The notes beneath the pieces were generated by a model. That model searched no databases. It had not been told where the DNA came from and saw only the letters and a list, made by a program, of their open reading frames with translations. A stretch of DNA of 64,000 nucleotides from Hepsetus odoe (Eukaryota; Chordata; Actinopteri; Characiformes; Hepsetidae), in contig CM029374.1 of assembly GCA_017165825.1 (NCBI GenBank), positions 10,975,589 through 11,039,588 of the forward strand, read 5' to 3'. Position numbers and translations under genes: made by a program. How positions within the stretch are numbered: the stretch's first letter is position 1; each line of letters opens with the position of its first letter. Shown one piece after another: positions 1-12,366 of this stretch.

Positions 1-789
1 TTTGCACATTTAAGGAGTGAGAATGAATGAAGCATGGTGGGAGTCAAAAAGTTTCCGAAACACCAAAAGACTATTCATGAATGAGCAACAAGCCGCAGTT
101 CCTAAACAGGTTCTTTACAGCCATAAATGAAGGAAACAATGCAAATAGTCTTGCTCTCATAGACTATAAATTGATTATATTTTAATAATTATGCTGGAGC
201 ATTTGATGCAGGCTTAAACTCCATTTCATTGGTCTTGTGTATTACTTTGGGTAATAGTCAAATACCAACTAGCCCAACAAAAACACATGTAAATCCTGGA
301 AACAGGTGTTAGCAAACCCTAAACCCTGCAGGAAGGCTAATTTAAACTACTCACATTATTGACTTTAGTCACAGTCACTGTTTTAAAATTATATTGCGTT
401 TAATTCTAAGATTAACCTCTAATGTGAAACACTATGAATATGTTGTAATATCTATTAAATATAATGCAATGTACATATAATTTAAAATATAATATAAAGT
501 CTTACAGTTCTCTGTTTTACACTTTAAACTGTCCACATAGATGAGAAAATATTTCCCATTTCCAGATTGTCCATAAAAATACCCAAAGGGTGCCTGTTAT
601 TTTCTTCTGAGGTTTGACATTTAGCATGTTATAGCATGTTATGGCTGTTTTTGTACATGAAAACAATGTGAAAATTTGCCCAACTTAAAGTATCCTCCAA
701 AAGGAAAAATATAGTGAAATAAACAACAAAAAAAGGAAAAGAGTTTTTCCTTCTGTGGCTTCTGTGGTATTGAAGCATGTAGTCTTTCA
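1..789. other. Gene-free, AT-rich intergenic DNA
   Basis: No open frame with protein-like composition and no recognisable repeat. The base composition is ordinary for fish intergenic DNA. Confidence 0.6.
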
Positions 790-1047
790 CTTTGAGTGAA
801 GTGAAAGTGTTAGCTTGCCATTGTGAGCACACAGCATGGCACACAGTGAACCACAACAAAATTAATTCTCTGCATTTTACCCATACACCACATTCAGCAA
901 GGGGCAGCCATACATCCAGCACCCGGGGACCAGTGTTGGGGATGGTCCCTTGCTCGAGGATACCTCAGGGCAACCTACTGGTCTGGGATTCAAACCCACA
1001 GTCTTCCAATCCTGGGGCCTAATCACTTACCTGTAGGCTCCCACTGC
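790..1047 (-). mobile_element. tRNA-headed SINE copy (hexamer-tail family)
   Basis: Nearly full-length copy of the family that recurs through the window. On the minus strand the head is GGGCAGTGGGAGCC, followed by a B-box-like GGTTTGAATCC. The body has the conserved blocks around 'GGTTGCCCTGAGGTA' and 'CACTGTGTGCC'. The end is the CACTTTCACTT hexamer-like tail (about 790-812 on +). It is old and carries many differences from the 54090 and 27301 copies. Confidence 0.8.
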
Positions 1048-1860
1048 CCGTAAAAATGTGTTACATTATCTCTACTCCATTGTATTGAGCCACACCTCAG
1101 CAACCTGTATTCTCTACCAAAGGATGAGCCATGAAGTCATTGTAGAGTAGACTTTCCCAGTGCTTTCTGTTGTTAGAAGGAGTGATTCCAATTTGGTACA
1201 GACCAACTAGTGACTTGCCATCTTGTCTTGAAAGTAGATAATATTAATTGTGTTGAAATGATGATGTATCATTCAAGCAATTGTGCTGTTTTAAACAGAA
1301 GAGTGGCTACGAATGTTCTGATGTGAAGTTGGTTGTGGCTAAACTTTAGACACAAGCTGAACTAGTAGACTAACCATGCTAACTTGCTAGTCATTCAGAA
1401 TCTTGTGCTAGTGATTTTGATAATCAACTAAAGACACGTTTACCTAAAATTGTTGGAAATGTGGCATATTCTGGTTGAGTTTACATGGTTTTAAAAGTGC
1501 ATGCATGGTCAGCTTATTTTACAGGTTGCATTATTGTTTGGTGTTTCATAACCTTTTCAACCATCATCATGATAACTCATCTGGTGGAATGTAGGTGCTG
1601 ACATGGCCAATTAGAGCAAATGAGGTGGAGCTTCAAAAGGTGAAGGAGGCTTAAAAGACACAGGCGCTGTAACACTGTTTCAGACTGAGGATAAAAACAG
1701 GGGAGAAATAGAAGTACAGTATGAGAAACTTGAGGCCTCTTTGGACCTTTGAAGAATTTTCCTGTGTTCCTAGATGGTTCTGCACAAACTTTATTCATTC
1801 AAAAGCCTTTCTCAGCACTCATAGGCACTCACCTGGACAGGGCATGGGGATTATGCCAAA
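1048..1860. other. Gene-free intergenic DNA
   Basis: I see no gene and no clear repeat. Short open frames on the minus strand near 1577-1798 have no recognisable composition. Confidence 0.5.
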
Positions 1861-1884
1861 CTATGAGGCAATTTACGATCTCTA

Positions 1885-2065
1885 ATTAACCAGAATTACA
1901 TGTCTTGGGCAGTGGAATAAAACAAGCTCCAGGCAGAAACCTGACATATGGAGAACATATAAACTCAACACAGAAAGGGCCCATTGCCAACCAGAATAGG
2001 AAACAAAACCAGAGCCTATTTTCTGTGAGGCAACAGTGTTAACCACTATGCCACCATGATACCTA
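1885..2065 (+). repeat. Degenerate dispersed repeat with 'gagaacatgcaaactccacacagaaagg' type core
   Basis: The segment carries the recognisable blocks gagaacatataaactcaaca, cacagaaagggcccattgcc and the closing gtgaggcaacagtgttaacc. Together these form a repeat very widespread in teleost genomes. A better preserved copy lies at 50455-50735, and others at 4520-4615 and 61755-61960. The class is uncertain; it is probably the 3' part of a retroposon. Confidence 0.55.
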
Positions 2066-2504
2066 GACATTCAGTTCCACATATACTACTGGCTATTTAA
2101 AGAAAGAAGCATGGTTGTGCAGCTCACAGATCTGCAGCCATGAAATGCTGCAAATATATCAACATGCAGCACAATAATCAGAAGTTCTATGAAAAGTTAA
2201 ATCCATGCCATGAACATTTCAAAGTGAGAGAAAAATGTGTATTAGAATACTACTCCCAATATTAGAATTCCTACTATTATCTAGCAGGCGATTGTACATA
2301 CTGTATATATTCATATACAGTTTCAACCCATTTTATTGAGCACATGTACTTTGTACTGTTTTTTCAAACCCAATTACCATGTAGGTGCACTCCCTGTGCC
2401 TCTGACCTATTTACCTTTTTCATCTCTCCCTCAGGACTTCCAGTGAACAGGTATTATTTGTACTTCACTACAGTGCCACAGACACAGCAGGGACTTGTAA
2501 GTAA

Positions 2505-2507
<3 letters not shown>

Positions 2508-2543
<36 letters not shown>
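2508..2543. repeat. (TG)n microsatellite
   Basis: About 18 TG units. The Cys-Val open frames here are a by-product of the repeat. Confidence 0.95.
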
Positions 2544-2545
<2 letters not shown>

Positions 2546-2979
2546 AAGAGAGTGCATATAGCAGTGACACTGGAGACCTACCTTCGTGCATGTTTCACCT
2601 CCGACCTAAATACAACATTTTTATTCTTTTATTCCAGAAGCGAGCAATTGCATAGAATATGTGGAATATGCCAGATTTTTTTAAAGCTAAAGTCTGCATC
2701 TTGGTAGATCTAGAACTGTGAGTTCATGAGAGAGTCTACCTTTGGAGAACTGAATATATTGGCAAGAGGAATGGACCAAACCTGAAGCACAATGCTGCAT
2801 TCATTATAATTAATTATAATTATTCATATAAATTAGTTAATTGTGAGCAATTAATTTACATTAAAGTTCTGAGACTGAATGTTTATGAGTTTATTGTCTT
2901 ATTATGTGTAAAGTGTAAATGTTTGTGTAAATGTAAAGAGGGGATTTGCACTAGAATTACATGAAATAACATTATATAA

Positions 2980-2982
<3 letters not shown>

Positions 2983-3025
<43 letters not shown>

Positions 3026-3034
3026 ATATAATTA
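2983..3034. repeat. (TA)n microsatellite
   Basis: Long alternating TA tract interrupted by single A/T insertions. It is self-complementary and likely hypervariable. Confidence 0.9.
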
Positions 3035-4300
3035 TAAATAAAAGCAGTAATATCAACAGCACAGATCTAAAGGCCTTTACACCAAACCTGCAGTGACAGA
3101 GCGTGGTCTCAGTGAACTGTGCTGCTCTGAAAAATGATTGATTTTAATTAGTAAGTGATGCTCAATACATAATATTTTTTAACTCTCAGGCCAAAAGAAC
3201 AACTAGATTTATTTTCTGTAAATGAATTCAGTTTGGCCAGACCTTACACAAAGCTCATACCATCAGTGCTGCCAGTTCAGTAACACCAGATGGAACACTT
3301 TGACCCTTTCAATAGCAGGATCACTTGAATAAGCATAGAAAGGGTTTACTTTCTTCACTGAATACATGGCTTCACCCATATCTTTTCATACCAAGCAAGC
3401 TATTGTGCTTGTACATCATTAAATAAACATATGAGTCTTGTACATTATGTGGCTACAGTTGAGCTTGACAGCTATTAAATATTCATAACATATTTAAGAG
3501 CGTTAAATCATTTAGCAGAAGATTTCAGGAATTGAGAAATGTCTCTATTAGCCTGGGAGATACGAGTCAAATATCTTGTCAGAGGATGTGAATAGTTGGA
3601 TTTTACAGTAATAAGCTGTTATTTCAAATGTATGCTGTGGAAGTGGCTGGTACTGTGCAGTACTGAGTAGCCTGTCTAATAATATTGCATAATATTACAT
3701 TTCTAGCTGTTGGTGACTCTGTAATACCACATCATTTAAATGGTATAATACAAATAAAAATGAGTTTTGCAGTAAAAAGAAGTAAGTAGTTTAAATATCA
3801 GTAACACAGCATGTATGTGTGACTGTGTAAATTAATGTACAGTTTATCTGACTTGGACAATTATTCTTTAACTTATTATCCTTGTCTTGAAAGAGATATC
3901 TGAGTTATTTCAGTTTTAAAGAAATTTGGTTATTGCTAACTGTATAGTATTCATGACTGCCGTAATTGTCAAACAGTACTTCCTTATTTGTGCTCTTAAC
4001 CATGTCTACTTGTCTACTTATAATAAATTTCAAAAACTTACATTTTCCTAAAATGAATCTATACAGCTGAACTAGCCTAATAAAGGATGTATTATTAAAT
4101 AGTATTTATTAGGTCACACACACACCAAAAAAAACTTTAGTAAGCTGTTTAATCAAAAGACTGCAAGTTCACATGAAGTTTGAATTAAGGTTTAGCTTGG
4201 AAGAATATCTGAATTAGTTATATATTATAATATTATACTTATATACGTAACATTAATATAAAAAATAGCTTTCCATTTCTTTCCTCATTAGCAAAACCCA
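3035..4300. other. Gene-free AT-rich DNA
   Basis: No coding signal and no named repeat was found in this stretch. Confidence 0.5.
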
Positions 4301-4305
4301 GATAT

Positions 4306-4385
4306 TGAAAGCGCCCTGGGAACAGTGACAGGGACTGTACCTTGCTCAAGGGAACCACAGGGCAACCTATTGGTCTGGGATTCAA
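4306..4385 (-). mobile_element. SINE fragment (hexamer-tail family)
   Basis: Contains only the central part of the family (gaaagcgccctgggaacagt, ccttgctcaagg, cagggcaacctattggtc). The tRNA-like head and the tail are missing. Confidence 0.7.
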
Positions 4386-4519
4386 TCACATTTAACTTTG
4401 ATCAGAAATCCATGGCTCAAGCACATTTAGCCTTGATTAGAAAGCCACTGACCACAGCGTATCCTGACTGGGTTCATTGGGACCCCATTGGGACCCCAGC
4501 GCTCATCGTGAAAAACAGA

Positions 4520-4615
4520 GAAACACCCTGAATGGGCTTCCAGTCCAATGCAGGGCAGACACACATAATAACACACACACACATTCCCACCTAGGGGGCA
4601 ATTAATCATCCTTGG
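4520..4615 (+). repeat. Fragment of the 50455-type dispersed repeat
   Basis: Shares ccagtccaatgcagggcaga, a CA-rich run and cctagggggcaatt with the 50455-50735 copy. Only the first third of the unit is present. Confidence 0.6.
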
Positions 4616-4719
4616 AACATACTGTCAAAAAAGTCTCTCCTGACCATCATTGCCCCAAAAATCCCTACCTCATTAAACTCTTTCAATTCTGAAATGTCTC
4701 GCCAGCTTGATTTTCCCCT

Positions 4720-5172
4720 TTAAAGACACCTACCTACCCTTTAGTGTCTAAAACCCCCACTCCTCCCCGCTCGCATGCCCTTTAAGCACCTGAGCATCTC
4801 CCCGCATCCTCTTCATCCCTGAATGCCTATTGGCTGATCCTGCGCCGTCCCTTTAAGAGCCCCCTCGCCCGCCCCCTCTGCTGTATTTTTAGCTTCTCCA
4901 GCTGGAAAACAGCGCTGACAGCAGCGTGTTGCGCCTCATCTTTTCTGAAGAACGTGCTCCCATCACTTGTGCCAGCAGCAGCTGGATGCTGCGGAGAGCA
5001 CAACTGGAGAGGACTGATTTGATGCGCGAGATGGACAAGCGGATGCGAGTTTAGCAGGAAAGGCCTAAAAGATCGTGGAAAAATAACAACAAATTAAACA
5101 TTTTCCAAGATTAAAATAAAGCGGGTCAAGACGGACGGCGTGGCGGAGCAGCGGGGAAAGAAGCGGGGCAAC
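4720..5172 (+). promoter_or_regulatory. inafm2: CpG-rich promoter and 5' UTR region of inafm2
   Basis: G+C rises sharply from about 4740 and CpG dinucleotides become frequent, unlike the flanks. A weak TATA-like tgtattttta lies near 4882-4891. E-box CAGCTG hexamers occur near 4899 and 4979. The transcription start is probably between 4900 and 5000, but the sequence alone does not fix it. Confidence 0.5.
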
Positions 5173-5622
5173 ATGCGCGAGAGGGACTTCGCTCCGGGCG
5201 CGGACCGGGGCAAGCCGGCCACCTACACGGGGGACAAGAAAGCCAAGATGGCCGCGAAGACCAACAAGAAGTGGGTGAGGCTGGCCACCGTCTTCGCCTA
5301 CGTGCTCTCTGTGTCGCTGGCCGCCATCATCCTGGCTGTCTATTACAGCCTCATCTGGAAGCCCACCACCGGTGCGAGACCCCCCACCGCCGCGGCCCCC
5401 AACACCACCACCAGCCCGTGGGCGCCCGGGGCCAACGGCACGACCCCCATCCTGTCCCACACGGGCTCCGAGACCCCCAGCCTGTCCCACACGGGCTCCG
5501 AGACCCCCAGCCTGTCCCAGTTAGGCACACAGAGCGCGCGCACGACCCTCGCGCAGAACACCAACAGCAGCATTGGGAGCGCGCGCAGCAGAGCAGGGCT
5601 GGAGAACAGAGGAGAGGAGTAG
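5173..5622 (+). CDS. inafm2: InaF-motif-containing protein 2 (Inafm2), single exon
   Basis: Encodes 149 residues. Residues 1-64 carry the conserved family block: RGKPATYTGDKKAKMAAKTN (12-31), then KKWVRLATVFAYVLSVSL leading into a single hydrophobic helix (about 35-62) that ends in YYSLIW. The ATG at 5173 was chosen because it begins the family start MRERD; an upstream in-frame GTG at 5140 is not a eukaryotic start. The tail after the helix is low complexity (Pro, Thr, Ala, Ser) with possible N-glycosylation sites (NTT, NGT). It contains a 10-residue direct repeat, LSHTGSETPS, encoded by a 30-bp duplication at about 5452-5511. As I recall, vertebrate INAFM2 is about 150 residues, intronless and near CCDC9B. 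The family is named for Drosophila InaF, needed for TRP channel function. The role in vertebrates is unclear. It is one-pass membrane by sequence; the compartment is not shown. Confidence 0.95.
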   Translation: MRERDFAPGADRGKPATYTGDKKAKMAAKTNKKWVRLATVFAYVLSVSLAAIILAVYYSLIWKPTTGARPPTAAAPNTTTSPWAPGANGTTPILSHTGSETPSLSHTGSETPSLSQLGTQSARTTLAQNTNSSIGSARSRAGLENRGEE

Positions 5623-5734
5623 AGCAGAGGGGACAGGTAGGGAGGTGTGAGAGGAGCTCCAGGCTTTTGGAGCACTGGGGACGACGCTGGCCGCTGACCT
5701 AACCACCTTTAGGAAGGAAAATGCTGGATGCCAA

Positions 5735-5995
5735 GTGGACACTGCTGAACCATGTGTATGTCAGTGGACTTCCATGGATACAAAGTGGACACCTCTGATG
5801 CTCGTGGAAACTAAGAGGACACTATTGGACACCAATAGGAAACCTCTTATGCCAGCAGACCTCATTGGGTAACAAGAGGACACTACTGGACAACAATAGG
5901 ACACCTCTTGGGCGCCATTGCACGTCCCAGCATATCCAGTGGACACTACCAGTAACCAATAGGACACCTCTTGGAAGCCAATGGACATAGACTTA
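5735..5995 (+). repeat. Degenerate minisatellite in the probable inafm2 3' UTR
   Basis: Imperfect direct repeats of a unit of roughly 35-45 bp built from 'gtggacac..tgg', 'accaataggacacctctt' and 'gaggacactactggac'. At least five partial units are visible, for example cacctcttgggcgccattg and cacctcttggaagccaatgg. Units differ by indels and substitutions, so the array is not recent. Confidence 0.75.
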
Positions 5996-6548
5996 AAGGT
6001 GTCCTCCTTTCCTCATGTTTGTACCATAAAAGCGTCAAGAATGTAATCTCTCATTTACTGGGTTTGCCTTAAAACATGGACCTGCAGCAGTGGCTGGAAG
6101 AGCCTGTGAGGCCACACAGGCCTGTCTGAAGCATTAAACTCTGTCCGGTCACAGCAGTGGGCTTGCTTTTCTTTAAAGAGCTTCAGCCTGCAGAGAGCAT
6201 TTAATGTGAACTGCAGGCTGAACTTAATGAACAACTGTTTTTACTTTAAGACATGGAGGTGTTTTTGGGTGGTAAGATTATGGGGTTTGTGTCCCTATAG
6301 CTGTACTAATTAATCAGGAGGCCTGTATCAGAGGAGTCTGTGTTCAGTTCCGCTCAGGTATGTGCAGATATTCATGCCAATGTAAAAGCAGATGTTTATG
6401 TGCTCGTTTGTACATATAGATGTATGGGGCACACGTTCTGAACTTTCTGCATAAATGCAAGAATTCAAGAATTTTTACAATAATGTATACTGAGTACATA
6501 TAATACACACACACACACACATACATATATATTATCACCAATAAGGAT

Positions 6549-6554
6549 AATAAA
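6549..6554 (+). terminator. inafm2: Candidate poly-A signal for inafm2 (AATAAA)
   Basis: First canonical AATAAA downstream of the inafm2 stop, about 930 bp away. An ATTAAA variant at 6133-6138 is an alternative. No transcript evidence is available here. Confidence 0.35.
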
Positions 6555-6559
6555 CCCTT

Positions 6560-7111
6560 GTAAGGAAATATACGACTTCCATGTTTTGTGAGGAAGGTCT
6601 TGTGTAACAGTCACAAAGACATTTTTTGAACATTATTAAAAGTGCTCAAATTTGAACTGTTCAGCATCGTGGTAACTTTTAATATCATATGCAGAAAAAG
6701 CTAGAAACAACAGAGAAAGCATTAGTTGCCTAAGCTGTTGTGGGCTGTGTTTGTTAACATGTGGCTGAATGAAGCCTATATGAAGCAACAGTGGGCAGAA
6801 GAAAGGACGTTTGGAGGATTTAATGTTATATAATAAGTGTAGAGCACTGCATTTGAAACTCATTTTGTCCACTTTGGACCAGTGAAGGGTTAAACCATCT
6901 GCTCTAGGTTTTCAAGGTCAATCTAAGAAAAAGAGAAAGGGTGATTTGTGTGAGGGACCCCAGACAGGCTGTCGGTTCTCTGACTGTTGACTGTACGTCC
7001 AGCCTGAGAGACGACTGAGCCACAGTAGCAGCAAACTGTCCATTTTGATCAAGACACATTCCTGTTTTATTGCTGGATTTTTCTCTCATCCCCCTCAAAT
7101 GTGTAGGCTTG

Positions 7112-7148
<37 letters not shown>

Positions 7149-10070
7149 TGTGGTTATGGAGCAGTGTGTTTATGGCCCTCTATCAGGATGCAGTGCTGAG
7201 AGATCGTTCATCTTCTGAGTCATTTCTAGCAATCTCTCTCTCTCTTTCTCTCTCTCTCTCACTCTCTCGGGCCTGGAGGGTTATCGATTGAGTGCTGTGA
7301 AGTTAAGCACAGGGACACAGAAGTGCATTACACAATCCAGCTACTGCTCTATTTACAGCTCTCTTCATCATACATACTGCTGTGAGATACAGGGAGGTGA
7401 GAGAGAGAGACACACACACACACACACACACAGTCAGAGGGACAGAGAGAGAGAGGGAGTGTGTGTGCATGAGGTGTGTATGAGAGAAAGAGAAGGGCAG
7501 AGATACAGCATATGTGTGTGAAGGAAGGGAGAAAGATGTGTGTACGTGTGAGAGAGAGACACTGTGTGGGATGGGATTTATGAGGGAAAGAGATTGTTTG
7601 TGTGTGTGTATGCTTGATTTAAGAGCTAAGGGCTTATGTTGTTTACTTTGCCCTTATATTCAGTACACAGTAACTATGAAGACAGCTGCTTCTTGTAAAC
7701 AAGATGTCCGTATCCCAGTGGGCTTCCTTCATTCACAGCTGAGCTGGGTCAACAAATCAAATCATTCCCTCTCTTCTGATTTTTTCACAGCTCAAGCTCT
7801 TTACCCTGAACTAGCATTAGCAGTGTAAAGATGTGAAGGTCAGAACAGATACGGCTCAGGCTACACAGGAGGAAACTGAATGGATCCCTTTAGGATGGAT
7901 TATTTCCAGTTTCTTTGAACTGATGTACTGTATACGAGATGTTCAGATGTTCAGGTCCCTGTGGATCGTGTTGCCGTTAAAGAGAAACAGTCTCATCAGT
8001 GTCGGTTCACAGTGCGTCTTAATGACAAAGAAATATTGATGATTCATTCAAGCCAGTGGTTCCCAGCCTTGAGCCTGGGGTCAAAGTACACCACATGTTT
8101 TAGCGTTTTCCATGCTTTAGTAGTCCAAAATAAGACAAAAATAGCCAAAATGAATTACTTATGTAATTATGCCAAAAATATGTTATTATTAATGAAACAA
8201 ATATTGATTAATATTTCAAAATTAATTATGAAAAACTGTAAAAAAATAAAAAATAAAAAATAAAAATAAACTATAGGAACTCTGTATTCTGAATCCTGAA
8301 TTCTATATTTATTTGTGCTGCATTTGTGTAATTTTAAATTAATTAGTTTATAAATGTATTGGATAAAACATTAGGGCATTATCTGATTATTTCACTTCTG
8401 AACCGGACAAAACATACATTCTTAATGGGTTAAAAGAAAACAGTGCTGATTTTGAAAAGCAGATTCAGACAGAAGGTAAATAGAATTCTTCATGTAACTA
8501 ACCATGGAATGAATCCTATAACCTGTTACATATCAATAACAGCAATAGTAGTGGCAGTGTAGTACGGCACAGTGTACTGCCTGTCAAAATCCAGAATTAT
8601 TCATACACTGTTAAAGCACACTTGTGAGAGTAAGTGTGGTTATGTGGCGGTCAGTTTTTCCTCACGCAACCAGTATAACAACAACAATGGTGCTGATTTT
8701 ACCCTTCATTTAGTTTTAATGTGAAGAGCCACTGACATGGATTGTAATTAGCTCATGGTGGTTGTCTGATGGAATGACAATGCTGTAACGATTTTGTTTG
8801 ATATAGTTGGTATCCACTACTTCTGGCTTCACTCAAAGGCCCTAGAATCTTCTCTAATAACCCTTCAAGCAGTGTGACCAGCTTGAGCACAGTTACATGG
8901 TATTGGATGATAAAATGTGTAAAAACCCTGTGGACCAAAATAATGCAACCACAGCTTAAAAAATAACAGCGAGGAAATAGGTGGTTATGGCCTAATAGTG
9001 TGTTACATGATATAAATTCTAATAAGCAAAACTGGGAGCACAGGACAAAAAAGTGCATCTTCACCGTTCACACACACATAACCTGGTGTTCTCTGACTCA
9101 ACTCTAATCTTAACAGCATGAGGCTGTGTGTGTGTGAGGGAGTTCATGGTGTCAGAGCAGGACTCAGGTGCAGCTGATATAATGCGCTATGCGTCAAGAG
9201 ACTTGGGAGCCATTTTACACCATACTGCGGGATAAGGCTCCAGGAGACTTTTAAAAGTACAGAGAGTTCTGAAGTGGAGAATTTCTAGATTCATCATCCA
9301 TGTAAGCAGGACTGGGGAGAATTTATGTGGATACTGTTAAAATATGGCCCTTGCAAGTTACAGTTGCTAATGTACTGATGTAAGAAATATCCCCTCCTTT
9401 CCTAAAATATCTACTTTGTCGAGGTTCTGCATCCAAGTTTAATTCCAATGTCTGAGCATGCACTAGTCTACTTTACCTTAAACGCCTGCACTGTGCTTCC
9501 ACTAAACTTCTCCTTCTTCTTAAGCTGTCTTATAGCTTCATTTTACAGGTCAACTAAAATATACCATTACAGACTGATGTCTGTCTGTGGCTATATACCT
9601 AGTGATGTCAATGCTGGATTGAGAGTGGCATGACATCCGAAAATATCTACCCAAGGGTGGGTCTGTGGTCCAAATTTACTAGGATACACATTGAGCAGTA
9701 GTGTCTAAATGTAGGCCAACATCAGCCAGGATACATTTTTTAAAATAGCTTCAGAGTGTTTATAACCAATTTCATCTGACCATAATTAAAGCAGTTATAT
9801 GAACTAAGTTAGAATGTCATCTTGAATTCGCATTTTGATGAAATGCTAGATAAACACTGGCGTTGGAGCAACCCTTTCAGTTTTGTTCTATTTTAGGTCA
9901 AGCTAACATTAACAAGGACAAAGAATGGCATTACACAATAAGAATTATTCAATTAAAAAAACACATTTGAAGTAACACATTTAAATGGGTCATTCTGAAA
10001 ATGTATTAAACCTATATATATTTGTTTTATAATAGTTAATGAACATTTGAGGGTGTCTGACTGCACAAAG
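6560..10070. other. Intergenic DNA with microsatellites
   Basis: Holds (GT)n at about 7119-7148, (CT)n at about 7228-7266, (AC)n and (GA)n at about 7400-7460, and an A-rich run near 8235-8270. No gene and no full mobile element was recognised. Confidence 0.6.
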
Positions 10071-10077
10071 AAAACAG

Positions 10078-10320
10078 AAAGTGAAAGTGACTGCCCTTGT
10101 CCTTGTGAAACACAGCACAGCACAACACAACAAAATTCAACCTCTGCATTTCACCCATACACACACGTGCAGCAGGTGGCAGCTATTGAAAGCGCCCGTG
10201 GAGCAGTTAAGGGGACAGTACCTTGCTCAAGGGTACATCAGGGCAAGCTACTGGTGAGTGAATTGAACCCACAATCTTCTGACCCGGAGCCAACCTCCTA
10301 ACCACTAGAGCACCGCTGCT
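10078..10320 (-). mobile_element. tRNA-headed SINE copy (hexamer-tail family)
   Basis: Nearly full length. It runs from gaaagtgaaagtgact (the tail, read on +) to aaccactagagcaccgctgct (the complement of the tRNA-like head). The body blocks cagctattgaaagcgcccg and ccttgctcaagggtac are well kept. Confidence 0.85.
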
Positions 10321-10530
10321 GAACCAAACAAGAACCAGTATAACTTGTGTTTGCACTGCTAGTGCATTTTCCAAAACTGCAAAATTAGCATAATGGAAAA
10401 ATGAGAGCCATTTTATGTCACTTTAAATATTCTAATTTGGTCAATTAGTTGCCTTATTACTAGTCAAATTAAAGTATTAGACATGAACTGATATACTGCA
10501 CGTTTCTGCGTGTAGATAAGCAAAATGTAC

Positions 10531-10867
10531 AGTCATATGAAAAGGTCTGGGAAGCCTGCATAATAATTTATTCTACTTTCAACAAAAAAGATAACAGTGG
10601 TATGTCTTTCATTTCCTAGGAACATCTGAGTACTGAGATGTTTTCCGAGCAAAGATTTTTAGTGTAGCAGTATTTAGTTGTATGAAATTAAATCAAATGT
10701 GAAAAACTGCCTGTGCAAACATTTGGGTACCCTTGTAATTTTGCTAATTTGAATGCATGTAACTGCTACTTATTGATTACTTGCAACACCAAATTGGTTG
10801 GAATAGTTCGTTAAGCCTTGAATATAGAGAAGTGTGTCCAATCATGAGAAAAGGTATTTAGTGAAAA
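10531..10867. mobile_element. Tc1/mariner-like element remnant
   Basis: Begins acagtcatatgaaaaggtct, which resembles terminal sequences of fish Tc1-like or non-autonomous elements. The internal 'caaacatttgggtacccttg' block supports this. No transposase frame remains. Confidence 0.4.
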
Positions 10868-10950
10868 AAATGAAAGTGACTATTCGTCATTGTGAAAACA
10901 CAGCACAGATGAACCACAACGAAATTGGATCTCTGCATTTAACCCATTAA
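10868..10950 (-). mobile_element. SINE tail fragment (hexamer-tail family)
   Basis: Keeps only the 3' third of the family (tgaaagtgactattcgtcat, gaaccacaacgaaattgga, tctgcatttaacccat). Confidence 0.7.
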
Positions 10951-12284
10951 ATGCATTTTTACATATATGTTTTATGTATTTTTATCTAATACATTATATA
11001 CATTTTCAGCTCAATTATGGAAATAATTAATACAGTGTGTGAGGAAGACACATTCAGTGCCCAAATTGATATATAGGGTTAATTAAAGTGTACCCTCCTG
11101 CTTAAGACAACATCCACCCAGCCATGTGGCCTGGAGACCTTGCTGTGGTGCATGGAGTCCCTCAAGAGGATGCAGCTGCTCTAGAGGGGGCTTATTGGAA
11201 AATGTAATTAAAAGAGTAACAAAAGGGAAAGCTAGATCAGGAGGCACAGGGAGCCATTTCCAAAGCAACAGGCCTGAGGGAGGGATGATTCAAGATCATT
11301 AAGGGACTAGTCCCAAATGAAGGCTCCCTTAACACAGCCAGCACTAGGCAGCAGGCATTTGCTTTTCAAAAACATCTGTGTCTGGGTTTTATTTTCTTCA
11401 TGCGCTGTGGTGTGATTTTTTTTTTTTCCTCTTCTGCATTTCAACCATGTCTCTTCTCATTTGTTAAAATGAGAGAGTTACACTCACAAATAAATGGCTG
11501 TCATCACTTATCAGTGTTACTGTTGAAGACAGTAAGCAGGGCCCTTTCTGGCTAAAAGCAGTTTAAACAGTTGCTTAAGGTCCCCGAACCAGCATGGGAC
11601 ACATAAAATGTGTTTAATATCACTTCTCAAAAGGATTTCCCCTCCTTTTTTAAAATTAAAAATTAATGCTTCTTCTTTTCTAGCAGACACAAGAATATAT
11701 GTGGGGGCCCCATTTTTCAGAAATGGGCCTCTTCTTTGATAAAGCAATTTATATGATCTGATAGCCCTTTTAAACTTTAGTTACCTCTACTATACTGTCT
11801 CATTCAGCAGTGTGATGAGAGAAAGGAGAGAGAAAGAAAGGAAAAAAAAAACAACAAAAAAAAAAACAAAACAAAAAAAAGACATTCTAACTTTCAGTTC
11901 ACTTTCCACATGCTTTACCCACTTGGAAAAACCAATGGAAGTGTCATCAGATCTAACGACTGCATTTGCTCCAGAGCTGTGGGCTCCTTTTTAAAGCTGC
12001 AAAACAGGTCATCTATCTTGGCACATATGCATGCATTGTGTACTTAATTGCTGCTGTTGAGAAAGCAGGAACAGCAGTTATTGATTCACTTGAACTCATA
12101 TATGGCCATTGGAGTCCATGTGATGAGGCGATGCTTAAGTGTCACAGGTAAAAGCTATAATAATGAATTATTCCAGTATTCACTGCCAGTTTCACATTTT
12201 GTGTTGTCTGCACTAAATATGAACCAAAGGTTTGTTCACATAAACAAGCATTTGTTAATCATATATATATGATATAGATATATA
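10951..12284. other. Gene-free intergenic DNA
   Basis: No coding exon was recognised. A less AT-rich block at about 11075-11290 might be conserved non-coding DNA, but this cannot be judged from one sequence. An A-rich run lies at about 11838-11880. Confidence 0.45.
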
Positions 12285-12332
12285 TAGAAATATATTTACT
12301 GAGAAAAATGTTATGTTCAAAACTTGTTTGTG

Positions 12333-12366
<34 letters not shown>

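Noticed and set aside
2344..2655. Cys-Val repeat open frames
   Set aside because: Direct translation of a (TG)n microsatellite with no family match. The same applies to the CA, GA and TA tracts elsewhere.
5065..5490. Gly/Arg/Val-rich open frame antisense to inafm2
   Set aside because: Shadow of a GC-rich gene. Composition follows the codons of the sense strand and no splice or family signal is present.
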